Below are positions 7,847 to 18,879 of a DNA stretch of 64,000 nucleotides, piece by piece. Origin of the DNA: Eurosta solidaginis (taxonomy: Eukaryota; Arthropoda; Insecta; Diptera; Tephritidae); the NCBI RefSeq assembly GCF_040869045.1, contig NC_090319.1, forward strand, positions 229,145,832-229,209,831. The letters run 5' to 3'. How positions within the stretch are numbered: the stretch's first letter is position 1; every line of letters begins with the position of its first letter. The notes below the pieces were generated by a model. That model was not told where the DNA came from. It did no database searches and saw only the letters and a list, made by a program, of their open reading frames with translations. The position numbers and the translations under genes are program-made.

Positions 7847-10800
7847 TTATGAGGAGCTATTGGCCCTCTCGCAATCCATCTCCTCCGTTGGAAGAAGGAT
7901 CAGTTTGACCAAAGGTCGTCTGACTTGACACTTCTCTGTTATGAGGTCGACTACGCGAACTCGGTTATCTTCGCCGGGGTGTACGTTGACGACTCTACCT
8001 AGCCTCCACTCGTTGGGAGATAAGTTGTCCTCTTTGAGGACAGCGAGATCTCCCACTTTTATATTTTCTTTGGGATACTTCCACTTCACTCGTTTTTGAA
8101 GTTCGGATAGATATTCCACCTTCCATCGTTTGCAGAAGGTGTGATGGAGGGCTTTCAGTTTCTGCCATCGATTGATCATTGAGGCAGAGCTCTCACTGGC
8201 ATCTGGTTCTGGTGGAGCCAGCAGGTGGCTGCCGGTTAGGAAATGTCCTGGGGTTAGTGGTTCCAGATCCGTTGGGTCATTCGACCCTGGACTGAGTGGG
8301 CGCGAGTTGAGGCACGCCTCAATCCTGCACAAAAGGGTTTGGAACTCCTCTATGGTGTACTTATGGGGAGACGCGATCTTTTTGAAGTGGCTTTTGAAGC
8401 TCTTCACTCCCGCCTCCCACAAGCCGCCCATATGTGGAGCGCCGGCGGGAATAAAATGCCAAGTTAACGCTTGATGGCTATACTTGGAGACTGTTTTATC
8501 TCGGCTTTCTTCCAGGAAGGCTTTGAATTCCGATCGTAGAGATCTGGAAGCTCCGACAAAGTTCGTACCGTTGTCGGAGTAGATGTTCTTCGGACATCCT
8601 CTTCTCGCGATAAAACGCGAAAAGGCCGCGAGGAAGCATGGGGTGCTAAGGTCACTAGTGGCTTCTAAATGGATGGCCTTCGTGGAGAAACAGACGAAAA
8701 GGCATACGTAGCCTTTTGACAGTCGACATCTCCTACCGCGGTAGCTTTTGATGTCGAAAGGCCCCGCAAAGTCTACCCCGGTATTGGTGAACGCGCGTGT
8801 AAAAGTAGTCCGTTCGCAGGGAAGGGTACCCATAAGTTGGGACTGTGCCTGCTTTCGATGAATAATGCAGGTTTTGCAATTGTGAATGACGGCTCTGATC
8901 ATGGTCTTGACAATCGGTATCCAGTATTGGGTTCGGATGAGACGGAGCATGAGCTGGTTCTCGCCATGCAGGGAGTCATGATGAGCCATCATAACTGTAA
9001 GGCGAGACAGCCTACAATTGTAAGGCAAGATGATCGGATGACGCTCGTTGTATGACATGTCTTTTGACGCCCCTAGACGCCCCCCTGTTCTAATAATATC
9101 ATCTTTGTCGATATATGGGTTTAGTGACGGTATTTCACTCTTTCGATCGATAGGTTCCCTGTTTTTCAATTTTAAATATTCTATCCCGTAAAATTGTTTC
9201 TGGCAGACTCGTATTAATGCTTGAGTCGTTGCCTTAATCTCATCGGCTGAGATTATGCACGACCTTTCGTGGAACATTTCTTTAGTTTTTGGGTGAGTTC
9301 GTTTATAAAATCTCCTAACATAGGATAGAACCTTCAAAGCCTTGGGTAAATTTGAAAAACGATCGAGAATATCTACATGATCTACCCTTGTCGTGGCATA
9401 TGTTTGTGCCCTCTTTTCCTCAACGGACGTTTTGTATTCGGTCTCTTGTGCTGGCCAGTGGGAATTGTCTTCTTGCAGCCAAGAAGGTCCCTGCCACCAC
9501 AACGAATTGTTGGTCAACTCTGATGCAAGTAGTCCTCTGCTTCCTAGATCCGCTGGATTAGATTCTGAGTCCACGTGAAGCCAGTCCTTGCTACCGACCA
9601 TATCGATGATCTTAGTGATTCGGTGTGCGACGAAGGTTGACCAGGAACAGGGCGGCTTTCTTATCCATGCGAGTACGATGGTTGAATCCGTCCAGAGGTG
9701 AACTTTTACGGGTCCCAAATGAATATTTCGGAATATTGATTCCATCATTTCTGCGAGAAGCACGGCGCCGCAGAGTTCTAAACGTGGAAGCGAGATGGTT
9801 TTCACTGGAGCTACTCTGGTTTTTGCTAAGAGTAAGTGAATGAAAACCTGATCGTCTCTTTTTACGCGCATATATATCGTTGCAGCATATGCTTTCTCGG
9901 AAGCGTCACAGAAGCCGTGGATTTCTATTTCGCCTTCCGGGGAAAAATTTACCCACCGCGGTATCCGTATGTTATCTATTTCGCCATAGTGTTGGGTGAA
10001 GGTTTTCCACCGTTCGAATGTATTTGGTGAGACAGGCTCATCCCATCCGGTGCCTTCTAACCAAATATTCTGCATTAATATTTTTGCTACTATGACCATT
10101 GGTGCAAGCCAGCCTAAAGGGTCGAAAAGTTTGGCTATAGCGGATAGGATTGCGCGTTTGGTGATGTTCTCGCCCTTCTCTAAAACTCCTGCGGTGAAGT
10201 AAAACATGTCTGAATGCGCGTTCCATCGTATTCCGAGTGCCTTCACCGAGCTAGCCTCTTCAAACGCTAGGAAGTCCTCGCTGAGCAAATCCGTTTTGGG
10301 GATGTCCTGAAGGACTTCCTCACAATTGGATGTCCACTTGCGCAATGGAAAGCCAGCTGAGTGTAATGCTTCGCGAATCTCGTTCCTTGCTTTGATAGTT
10401 GACGCTATTGTATGCCCTCCAGATAAAACGTCGTCGACATACATACTTTCGCGTAATATACCCGATGCTATTGGGTGGGTATTTTCTACATCATTAGCCA
10501 ATTGTAGAAGTGACCGTATCGCGAGGTAGGGGGCGCAGTTTACACCAAATGTGACAGTCTTTAGTTCGTAAAGACTCATGTGTTCGTTGGGGGATGTTCG
10601 ATGGACAATTCTTTGAAATTTGGCGTGATTATCGGTCACCCAAATTTGCCTATACATCTTTTCTATGTCACTATTAAAGACAAAGCGATACAGTCGCCAA
10701 CGTAAAATTAAAATAGGCAAGTCTGCTTGGAGAACTGGACCTGGGTGGAGTATGTCGTTTAGACTAATGCCATTTTCTGTCGGACTTGACGCGTTGAAGA

Positions 10801-12271
10801 CGACGCGCACCTTGGTAGTGGTACTTTCCGCCTTTACAACGGCGTGGTGGGGCAGGAAATAATTATCCGAATCGTCGGATGGTACATTATTTTTAATTTT
10901 TCTCATATGTCCAAGCGTTTCGTATTCGGATAACACCCGAACATACTCTTTCCCTAACTCTTGGTTTTTCAGTAATCGCCCCTCATTTCTGAAGAATTGT
11001 GAACATGCGCGCTTTAGGGACGGTCCTAATGCAATCTTCTTAGGGTAATCCTGCCTGAATGGTAGCGAGACTGTATATCTTCCACTTTCATCACGTTTTG
11101 TTGTGTCCTTAAATAATTGTTCACAATACCTTTCTTCTTCATTAAGCATTTTGTTTTTGGGAACATTTTCTACCTCCCAGAAAGCTTTTAATTGATTGTC
11201 CAACGCAACCTCGTTGTAGAATGACATGATGCTCTTCGTTGGACTCGGTGCTTCGATGCGACCGGTTAGTATCCAACCGAACACTGTCTCTTGGGCCAAA
11301 AGTGTATTTAGTACATTCTTTTTCAGACCACTCAGTATAATTTGGGGATATATGTCTCCTCCAAGTATGAGGTCTACATCTTCGTTGATGTAGAACCTCT
11401 TGTCTGCCAAAACCAAGTCTGGGAATGCCTGCATAGTCATGACGTTGATATGGCAGGATGGAAGATTCCCAGTGAGTTTGGCTAGGACTAGAACGGGTGT
11501 AGTCAGGCTGAAGCAGGCATCCACTGGTGAACGTAATTCAATTTTGGATGCTTCTTTTACCTGAGCTGACACCGAATTTGTGATGCCTGAAACTTGGGCA
11601 TGCATTTTTCTCGCTGGAAAATTGATTCTGCGTTTCAGTCTTTCAGTTATAAAGGAACATTCAGACCCTGAATCAATTAATGCCCGTGCGCAGAAGTCGG
11701 TACCATTATGGCGAATGTGTACGCGAGCAGTTCCTAATAGCACGCCTGTGCTGGAATTGGCATGACAGGATTTTACATTCTGGTTCGCAGATTGTCGCGC
11801 CTGTGCCGAAGTTGTTGGGCTATTATCCGCATCTTTGAAAGGATTGCGTACAGCCGTGTGCTGAGATGTATCCGCATGCAGGAGCGTGTGGTGACGAGAG
11901 TGGCATTTGGAACAGTTGTAGGAACTGGTGCACTTCGTCACGGTGTGTCCTGGGGATAAGCAATTCAGGCAGCCACTTGTGGATTTTATAAATTTAATCC
12001 TTTCTACTGGGGTTAAGTCGCAGAAGCGTGAACAGTTGCGTAATCTGTGTTCAGGGGATTTACACATTTTACAAATTGATTTTATTGTTTGCTTGGATAC
12101 TTTCGTTTGAAAAGCACCAATTCTTTTCGTAGGGGTTTCCGTTGATTGTCGCGACGCGTTTGGTTTTTGCACTTTCGAAGTGGCATGCTCTGTAAAACCA
12201 GACACTGTTTCAAGTGTCTGAAACCGATTAGACAGGAATTTATCCATATCCTCCCACTTGGATATGTCCAT
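7847..12271 (-). CDS. BEL/Pao polyprotein, gag C-terminus to integrase
   Basis: A 1474-residue uninterrupted frame. Zinc knuckles lie at residues 67-128 (CKMCKSPEHRLRNC, CLNCLSPGHTVTKC, CSKCHSRHH). The aspartic protease has ALIDSGSECSFI (D200-S-G) and ends at VFGWILTGRI (about 330). Reverse transcriptase has KVRVVFNASSP (about 487) and the YVDD catalytic box at 611-614. RNase H has GFCDASEKAYAA (D789) and WTDSTIVLAWI (about 861). Integrase has an HHCC segment (HHDSLHGENQLM ... CKTCIIHRKQ), catalytic D in NTGVDFAGP, IYSDNGTNFVGAS, and a glutamate region near GGLWEAGVKSFK. The C-terminus ends with the DUF5641-type WRLGRVV domain. The chosen ATG is internal, because the same frame continues upstream to the stop at 12479. 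The length and domain set match intact BEL/Pao elements, and no catalytic residue is visibly lost. Confidence 0.92.
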   Translation of the reverse strand: MDISKWEDMDKFLSNRFQTLETVSGFTEHATSKVQKPNASRQSTETPTKRIGAFQTKVSKQTIKSICKMCKSPEHRLRNCSRFCDLTPVERIKFIKSTSGCLNCLSPGHTVTKCTSSYNCSKCHSRHHTLLHADTSQHTAVRNPFKDADNSPTTSAQARQSANQNVKSCHANSSTGVLLGTARVHIRHNGTDFCARALIDSGSECSFITERLKRRINFPARKMHAQVSGITNSVSAQVKEASKIELRSPVDACFSLTTPVLVLAKLTGNLPSCHINVMTMQAFPDLVLADKRFYINEDVDLILGGDIYPQIILSGLKKNVLNTLLAQETVFGWILTGRIEAPSPTKSIMSFYNEVALDNQLKAFWEVENVPKNKMLNEEERYCEQLFKDTTKRDESGRYTVSLPFRQDYPKKIALGPSLKRACSQFFRNEGRLLKNQELGKEYVRVLSEYETLGHMRKIKNNVPSDDSDNYFLPHHAVVKAESTTTKVRVVFNASSPTENGISLNDILHPGPVLQADLPILILRWRLYRFVFNSDIEKMYRQIWVTDNHAKFQRIVHRTSPNEHMSLYELKTVTFGVNCAPYLAIRSLLQLANDVENTHPIASGILRESMYVDDVLSGGHTIASTIKARNEIREALHSAGFPLRKWTSNCEEVLQDIPKTDLLSEDFLAFEEASSVKALGIRWNAHSDMFYFTAGVLEKGENITKRAILSAIAKLFDPLGWLAPMVIVAKILMQNIWLEGTGWDEPVSPNTFERWKTFTQHYGEIDNIRIPRWVNFSPEGEIEIHGFCDASEKAYAATIYMRVKRDDQVFIHLLLAKTRVAPVKTISLPRLELCGAVLLAEMMESIFRNIHLGPVKVHLWTDSTIVLAWIRKPPCSWSTFVAHRITKIIDMVGSKDWLHVDSESNPADLGSRGLLASELTNNSLWWQGPSWLQEDNSHWPAQETEYKTSVEEKRAQTYATTRVDHVDILDRFSNLPKALKVLSYVRRFYKRTHPKTKEMFHERSCIISADEIKATTQALIRVCQKQFYGIEYLKLKNREPIDRKSEIPSLNPYIDKDDIIRTGGRLGASKDMSYNERHPIILPYNCRLSRLTVMMAHHDSLHGENQLMLRLIRTQYWIPIVKTMIRAVIHNCKTCIIHRKQAQSQLMGTLPCERTTFTRAFTNTGVDFAGPFDIKSYRGRRCRLSKGYVCLFVCFSTKAIHLEATSDLSTPCFLAAFSRFIARRGCPKNIYSDNGTNFVGASRSLRSEFKAFLEESRDKTVSKYSHQALTWHFIPAGAPHMGGLWEAGVKSFKSHFKKIASPHKYTIEEFQTLLCRIEACLNSRPLSPGSNDPTDLEPLTPGHFLTGSHLLAPPEPDASESSASMINRWQKLKALHHTFCKRWKVEYLSELQKRVKWKYPKENIKVGDLAVLKEDNLSPNEWRLGRVVNVHPGEDNRVRVVDLITEKCQVRRPLVKLILLPTEEMDCERANSSS

Positions 12272-13063
12272 TTTATGGTCTATACTTTGCTCCCAAAGAG
12301 CCAGCGTGCTCTCTGGTAACTTGGTTGAGCATAGATAGGTCAGGATTGCATCCCAATTGGAAGTGTCAATTTTGTGGCATTTGAGGGACGAAATACAATT
12401 ATTTATATCATTTTGCAGCTTTTTTATTGAACTGCCACACTCACTTTCTACCTTTTTTAAGTTAAATAAAATTTTTAGTTATGTGTTAACTAAGATACGT
12501 TTGTTTTCGTATCTTTCACACAAGTTTTTCCAGGCCATCTCGAAACCTTCATTTGTGAGAGGGCATTTTTTTACGATATCTTTTGCTTCGCCCTGCGTTT
12601 TGTTGTTGAGATGGAATAACTTTTCCACCCCTTTCAAGCTAGAATTGTTTATATAAATTGCCGTGAAAAGGTCGCGAAAAGTTGGCCAAGACAGATAATC
12701 CCCTTTAAAAACTTTCGTGTCGCAAGCAGGGAGGCGAATTTTATGCGCCTGAGGTTCTTGCTCAGGGTTGACGTTCTTGTCCGCTTTCTTGTATTTTTCT
12801 GCCTCAGCAGATATAGACGCTAGGCATCGCATGTAGATTGCGTATGCTGCTTTTTGCTTTTTTCTTACCGCCATAACGTCATCTCCTGACACCTCCTCAG
12901 ATCCTAGTAGCGAATCAAACGCAGATTTTACCTTCTTCCACAAGGACCGCAACTCTTCCTGCTGTATCGCAAGGGTGTGTTTGCTATCGTCGCTTTCCGG
13001 AATAAGGCTGTAATCTGTATCAAACTCTGCGATTAATTCTACCAGTCTGATGTAGGTTTCCAT
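12272..13063 (-). pseudogene. BEL/Pao gag N-terminus (DUF1759), split by one stop
   Basis: The frame from ATG at 13063 (METYIRLVELIAEFD) contains the DUF1759-type capsid region: LPACDTKVFKGDYLSWPTF, LFTAIYINNSSLKGVEKLF, MAWKNLCERYENKRILVNT. It hits an in-frame TAA at 12479-12481. Past the stop the same frame continues without a break into the 7847-12271 polyprotein, with homologous residues directly on the other side. A single substitution therefore separates gag from pol. Whether it reflects a real inactivating change or a base-calling error cannot be told from sequence. Confidence 0.85.
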
Positions 13064-13198
13064 GGTCTTATTTGAATTTATTAAAGAAATAATTGCTGAT
13101 TAGAGAAATGGAACGATTTTGAGTAAAAATACCTGCTCAGCCGTAAATAAACACTATTGAAATTCGAAGCTTTATTATTTCTTTTTATATTGCAGACT

Positions 13199-13365
13199 TT
13201 TTGTCTCGGTAGCGACAACAACAGAGGTTTATTTTTCAACTTTTTTGTCACAACAGGGACAACAAAAAGGATTTATTTTTGGACTTTTTGTCACAGCAGC
13301 GAAAACAGCAAAAGATTTAATGTACAAATTTTTGTCTCAGCGGCAACAACGAAAGGGGACCACTC
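13199..13365. repeat. ~43-bp imperfect tandem repeat in the BEL/Pao leader
   Basis: The phrase ttttgtc(t/a)c followed by a c/g-aacaac stretch recurs at about 13199, 13243, 13286 and 13330, a period of 43-44 bp. It lies upstream of the gag ATG and so would be in the 5' leader RNA. Confidence 0.7.
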
Positions 13366-15167
13366 GCCGCCTCCACAAATAATGGGTGTATTTTTGAAGA
13401 AGTGAAAAAATGCGTGCGATATTGTAAAAAAGCGCCAAAAAAAGTGTAAAAAGTGTTTAAAAAGTGAAGTGAGCACCGGATTAATTAATTAAATTGAACT
13501 TAATTTCGTGTTTGTGAAGTACAAAAGAAACAACAACAAACACCTATTTAGTATGGTGCGGAAAGTGAGGTTAGGTTACCCTCTTCCTTGTGTTGTGTCT
13601 GGAAAACCTTACCACTGGTGGGGGGATGGACCAGATAATCACAAGGACTGAAAATAATAACAACGGCTAACAAACCGAGTGATTTAACCTTTGAAATTAG
13701 AAAAATAAATTGGTGCTCACTAAATCACTTCACTGTTTTCACTTTTATTTTTAATTTTTCGCGCACTACACGGGGTTTTTTTCTTTACTTTGCAAAAAAC
13801 AACACTCAAAAAAAAAAAAGTGGCAAGAAATATGAACTTACTTTGTTTTTGTGGAAAAAATTGATGTGATGGCTGTGGCTCCGGCGGCTGATAATGTCGT
13901 GTATAGTATCAAACTTCCAACTTTTTGGTGGTTCTGCTGGACTATGCTGTGACAAATAAAACTTTTGATGATTTTTTGTGGCAATTCGTGCAAATTTAGT
14001 AGTAGGCAAATGTGCTGTGTTGTGGACTGTATATATAAAGAGGCGCTTTTAGTTCCTGGTGAGGAGGACCAATGTTCGGCCTGGGTGCGTCTGAAACCGG
14101 CAATGGGTAGGCGCACACGGGTCGATCTCGGGTTGATAGTGCACTCGAAAGAAATACGAGAAAGAAAACACCAAGAGGAATTCCTCGTTATAATAATGTA
14201 TTTAATTGAATTGAACGGAAATGTACAATGTAAAGATGACAAGGGTTATTTTACCTGTATAACAAAGTACAGCGTTTATCCTTGGACGATGCGTATCGGT
14301 AGGCGGTTGATCGAAAAAGAGGCCGGTTGTGCCGTTGATGACAACCGCTAAGCCGCGAAAAGGTCCTCTGGTATTAAGGAGGGGAAAAACCACACACACA
14401 ACCACCCTTACGTATACGTGCATGGGTGCTGACAACCTGCACACACATACGTACACATGCATGTGCATGCATGCACAACAATGCGGCGTGAGTGTGGGTG
14501 GCTGGAAATATTATTAAAACATTAGGGAGGGGCGCCGTCAATCAAGTGAAAGTTAGGCATTGGGCCTAAACAGTACAAATAAGTTCTTTCTTAAAAGAAC
14601 CATTTTTCTTTAATTATTTTGATGCATTCCCTTCAATTTAACAAGTGAAAAAACTCCTAAGAAATGGCAGAGAAATCTCCCTCTCACTCACATTCATAAT
14701 ACCTACTTTTCTCCCGTAATCGGTTTCCGCTTTTTCGAACATTGTTCAGAATAGGAGGAAAGGGAGAAGTGAAAAAACTCACAAGGAATTTTTATTTAGA
14801 ATACGAGGAATGGGAGAAGGGAAAAAACTCGCACGGAATTTTCGCTTAGAATTGGGCTGATATTCTTTATTACTGGTGACTGAACTGAATTATTTATTAA
14901 TTCGTATTGAAGAGTAAAATATAAATTTAAATTATCGTTGATTAGTGTAAATGGTTTGAATATAATTGATTTCTTCATAATAAATATAGTCTATCAAATA
15001 CACTTATATACAGATCCTTTTTTCTACGATATTTAATTTACAAGAGATGTAACGCTTCAAATCCACGGTACAGCAATATAATATCATAGTTCTAGTCAAC
15101 ATATATTTATATTTAAAAATAAAAAAATCTTTCAACTTCAAATGTTTTAATGGAAAAGATACAGTCT
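13366..15167. other. Gene-free stretch with short repeats
   Basis: No coding region is supported. There is an inverted repeat, agtgaagtgagcacc at 13463-13477 against ggtgctcac...cacttcact at 13712-13734. There is a TG/CA-rich microsatellite-like tract at about 14390-14480. Three loose copies of a gaaaaaactc(c/a/g) phrase lie between 14640 and 14850. Part of this may be the 5' end of the BEL/Pao element. Confidence 0.4.
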
Positions 15168-15251
15168 TTACGCTACAAATATTTTCGATACATATTTGGC
15201 GAGAAAGTAATACCAATTATTTTCTCTCGCCGATAGCACTGTGTGACATCC

Positions 15252-15330
15252 ATAAATACCTGGGAAACGATGGTATTTTTCTGGTAGATCTTGAAGAGCT
15301 AAGCAAGACTGTATACAAGAAATTTGCCGG
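15252..15330 (-). repeat. Dispersed repeat shared with 27772-27851
   Basis: About 80 bp, read on the minus strand, match the plus strand at 27772-27851 with few differences. Both share a gcttagctcttcaagatcta core and a tttcccaggtatt end. The minus-strand frame here (15168-15455) includes CLALQDLPEKYHRFPGIYGC, which faintly recalls Harbinger-type transposases. That resemblance is too weak for a firm call. Confidence 0.6.
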
Positions 15331-15757
15331 AAGTGGCTTATAAACTGATTTTCGTTTTCTTTCCGGATCTTATAACAACAGATTTCGACCTTTTTAACTA
15401 TGTATAAATCAATTAAATGCCTCATTCTGTTTGCCGATATCGTCTCCAAAATCATTATCGTTCGTGTGTTCGTATTATGAATTCACTTATGGACTTTATG
15501 GACGTGCGCAAAAACAAAACATATGTGCAGAGTTGCAAGTTTGACACTTGATATCGTGTATTTGACGAACGACGTAAAGCTACACGATAAACCGCAACGT
15601 AAGATTCAGAATACCATGAGCACACGATACCGTCCAAGAAGGTATCGTTCGTTGAGCGCATCGTTCGCCAAACAGAATGAGGCTGTAAGAAAACATAACA
15701 AAAGTGTGACAACTTGGTTAAAAGTTTACTAAGTTATTCAACTTTTAAAGCGGGAGC

Positions 15758-15963
15758 CATTGGTGCTGTATGTCGTATCGCTGTAGTCGTATCCCTAACG
15801 TAATCAGCTGTTTATTGTTACGACGGTAAACCAAAAACCAATTGGTTGGCTACGATACGGTTACGACCTTAGCGGCACCAATAATCAATTGCATTGATTC
15901 CCATAAGGTTGTCGAATCAGCTGTTATAAGGTTACCGATACGGTTACCGATAAAGCACCAATG
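15758..15963. mobile_element. Short inverted-repeat element (MITE-like), 206 bp
   Basis: The ends are perfect inverted copies of cattggtgct (15758-15767 and 15954-15963). Further matching pieces lie inside, for example aatcagctg near the left end and cagctgatt in inverted position near the right end. No coding capacity. No clear target duplication was seen, so the family is unassigned. Confidence 0.65.
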
Positions 15964-16177
15964 TCTGCAGCTTAATGCAAAAGAAGTAGCCAATTTGGTA
16001 CCAGTTTTCGGTATTCGTCAATTGTCATAAAACTTGAATAACTCTGTCCATTTCAAACCAAATTTTAAAAATGGACTATGGTTGGACTTACTAATAAACA
16101 TTACTTGTATGCTCATTCAAGATAGGTATTGGCTCTATATAACGTAGTGCATACACATAGCGCCAAAGTTGGCGCTT

Positions 16178-16504
16178 GTATCAATGGAACAAAAAATATA
16201 AGCCAATTTTCCTTTAATACTGACATAGTCTTGTTGAATTTTGATTAAAAAACTTTAACAATAGCCCTTGGAAGAATTTTGGGATTTAAAACTATCAAAG
16301 TGGAGCGCAATCTTTCAATTTAAGGCAAAACATGTACTTGGGATTAACTAAATGATTATTTACAATTTAAACACACACTCTACCTTTATAATTTTAAATC
16401 CCAAAATTCTTTTACAAGAGCTATAGTTAAAGTTTTTTAGTCAAAATTCAACAAGACTATGTCTATAAGACTGTATTGCATTCTAATTTTTGGTCCATTT
16501 ATAT
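16178..16504. mobile_element. Foldback MITE with ~75-bp or longer arms
   Basis: Left arm from about 16222 (gacatagtcttgttgaattt) pairs with the right arm ending at about 16463 (aaattcaacaagactatgtc). The inner parts gggatttaaaa and ttttaaatccc also pair. A weaker outer pairing (aatggaacaaaaaatata with tttttggtccattta) extends the element to roughly 16178-16504. Non-coding. An AT-rich loop of about 80 bp separates the arms. Confidence 0.75.
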
Positions 16505-16625
16505 AAAGGTAGTCCTTACAATTTTTTTATCATCTTTTTATTTGCAATTTTGTAGTACTGCCTACAAAAGACAATTGCAACTCTGATTAGTAATTTAAGT
16601 AATTACTTACTTACTTAATTGGCAC

Positions 16626-18061
16626 TTAACCGTCTAAACAGTTATGGCCGTCCAACAAGGCGCGCCAGTCGCTCCTTCGCTCCGCCAACCGGCTCCAATT
16701 GGTCACACCAAGGGAGTTTAAATCGGTTTCCACCTGGTCCTTCCAACTGAGTGGGGGCCGCCCTCTACCTCTGCTTTCATAGGCGGGTTCCGATAGAAAC
16801 CCTTTCTTGGCCGCAGCATCATCTTTCATTCGCATAACATGGCCTAACCAGCGCAGCCGCTGCGTTTTAATCCGCTGGACTATGTTGATGACTGCGTACA
16901 GCTCGTACAGCTCATCATTAAATCTTCTTCGGTACTCGTCATCGCCAACGCGTAGAGGTCCATAAAACTTTCGAAGAACTTTTCTCTCGAACACTCCCAA
17001 AGCCACTCCATCTGCTGTTGTCATGGTCCATGCTTCTGGCACATATAGCAGGACGAGTACGATAAGTGACTTGTAGAGTATGATTTCCGTTCGCTGAGAG
17101 AGGACTTTACTTTTCAATTGCCTACCTAGTCCAAAGTAGCATTTATTGGCAAGATTGATTCTTCGCTGGATTTCAGTGCTGATGTTGTTGCTAGTATTGA
17201 TGCTGGTTCCCAAATAAACGAAGTCTTTTACTATTTCGAAATTATGGCTGCCAACAGTAGCGTGGTTGCCAAGGCGCATATGCGCTGACTCTTTGCTCGA
17301 TGACAGCAGGTACTTCGTTTTGTTCTCATTCACCATCAAACCCATCTTTACCGCTTCTTTTTTCAGTTTGGAGTAAGCAGAAATAACAGCGCGGGTGTTT
17401 AGGCCGATGATATCAATGTCATCAGCATATGCCAGTAATTGCACGCTTTTATAGTGTATTGTTCCAGTGCGGTTAAGTTCTGCAGCTAGTATAATTTTCT
17501 CCAGCATCAAATTAAAGAAATCGCACGATAGGGGATCACCCTGTCTGAAACCTCGTTTAGTTTCAAACGGCTCGGAGAGGTCCTTCCCAATTCTGACTGA
17601 GCTGATGGCCGTATAAATTTTGCGGGGAAACCAAATTCAGACATAGCGGCATATAGGCAGCTTCTTTTCGTACTGTCGAAGGCGGCTTTAAAGTCGACGA
17701 AGAGGTGATGTGTGTCGATTCTTTTTTCACGGGTTTTTTCCAAGATTTGGCGCATTGTGAAAATCTGGTCGATGGTAGATTTACCAGGTTTGAAGCCGCA
17801 CTGATAAGGTCCAATCAGCCGGTTCACGGTTGGCTTCAATCTTTCGCACAATACACTTGAAAGGACCTTATATGCGATATTAAGAAGGCTGATTCCACGA
17901 TAGTTGGTGCATTTTGCAGTATCCCCCTTCTTGTGGACTGGGCAAAAAACACTTAGATTCCAACAGTCGGGCACGCACTCGTCCGCCCATATTTTGCTAA
18001 TAAGCTGCTGCATGCGCCTTACCAACTCCTCGCCGCCGTACTTGAATAGCTCCGCAGGCAA
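16626..18061 (-). pseudogene. RTE reverse transcriptase, copy A
   Basis: Two adjoining frames. 18061-17507 carries RT blocks: FCPVHKKGDTAKCTNYRGIS, YKVLSSVLCERLKP, YQCGFKPGKSTIDQIF, FVDFKAAFDS. It then loses frame near 17600. 17510-16626 resumes with the catalytic LAYADDIDIIG box, then NENKTKYLL, FVYLGTSI, a thumb/C-terminal part and RLRWLGHVMRM, RGRGRPPLSWKDQ. The organisation and the endonuclease upstream fit the RTE clade, often annotated in insects as craniofacial-development-protein-2-like. The frame break makes it inactive. Confidence 0.85.
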
Positions 18062-18396
18062 ACCATTATCCCTATTCTAACTTTGTCATAATCGGGCGGG
18101 GCGACATATATTCTATCATCATCGATTGCGGGATCGGGATCTTCATCTCTGCGCGGTGAATTGCTGCCTCCATTTAGGAGAACAGAGAAGTGTTCCCTCT
18201 ATAATCTAAGCACTCTCTGGACATCAGTTACAAGGTCGCCGTATTCGTTTCTACAGGAGTTTGCCCCGGTCTTAAAACCTTTCGTCTTTCGCCGTATTTT
18301 TTGGTAAAATTTTCGGGCGTTATTCCTGGTGGCTAGCAGTTCAATTATTGCGCGTATTTTGGGTCCAACGAGATAATGGCCCGAGTCGATGTTAGG

Positions 18397-18744
18397 TCAT
18401 CGGATCGTGCGCACATCTAAAACACTGGAGGCATGCTGTCCGTCTATCACAACGTGATCAATCTGATTGCGAGTATTTCGATCAAGAGACAGCCATGTAG
18501 CTTGATGTATCTTTTTATGCATGAACCTCGTGCTGGATATGACCATGTTTCGAGCACCGGCAAAGTCAATCAGCCTCAGTCCGTTAGGAGAAGTTTCATT
18601 GTGTAGGCTGAACTTTCCGACTGTAGGGTCAAAAACACCTTCTTTGCCCACCCTGGCGTTAAAGTCACCAAGCACGACTTTTATATCGTGACGGGGGCAG
18701 CGCTCGTATGTGCGTTCTAATTGTTCATAAAAAGTGTCTTTCAC
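18397..18744 (-). pseudogene. RTE AP-endonuclease C-terminal part, copy A
   Basis: 116-codon frame with KVVLGDFNARVGKEGVF, NGLRLIDFAGARNMVIS, ATWLSLDRNTRNQIDHVVID, the endonuclease motifs around the catalytic aspartates and the terminal histidine region. The first half of the endonuclease is missing because the copy is truncated at 18783. The frame closes after VRTIR, as in copy B. About 340 bp between this and the RT frame is RTE sequence without an open frame. Confidence 0.8.
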
Positions 18745-18879
18745 CTCATCGTCTTTCTCCTCTGTCGGCGCATGGGCGCAGATGGAATTCTACAACACCT
18801 GCAACACTCAGGAGGCTAGCCATGAAGGTATGGCCTAATCTTCTAAATGGTTCGACTTGTGCGTTACGTAGCTCAAATT

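Larger units (their letters stand above)
7442..13365 (-). mobile_element. BEL/Pao LTR retrotransposon, near full-length
   Basis: One open frame from 13063 to 7847 (about 1739 codons) carries gag, protease, reverse transcriptase, RNase H and integrase in the BEL/Pao order, broken by a single stop at 12479-12481. A hairpin-rich 3' noncoding region lies beyond the stop codon (7479-7769) and a repeat-bearing leader precedes gag (13199-13365). I could not find a matching pair of long terminal repeats, so the outer boundaries are estimates. The near-perfect frame makes it the best-preserved coding element in the window. Confidence 0.75.
16601..18783 (-). mobile_element. RTE-type LINE, copy A (5' truncated)
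   Basis: Non-LTR retrotransposon on the minus strand with endonuclease tail, reverse transcriptase and C-terminal region, ending in an (AAGT)n-type 3' tail (16600-16620 on the plus strand reads acttacttactt). The 5' side is cut at about 18783, where similarity to copy B ends. It is very similar to copy B at 20107-22742 but inverted, and both share a stop after VLDV(R/H)TIR. Confidence 0.85.
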
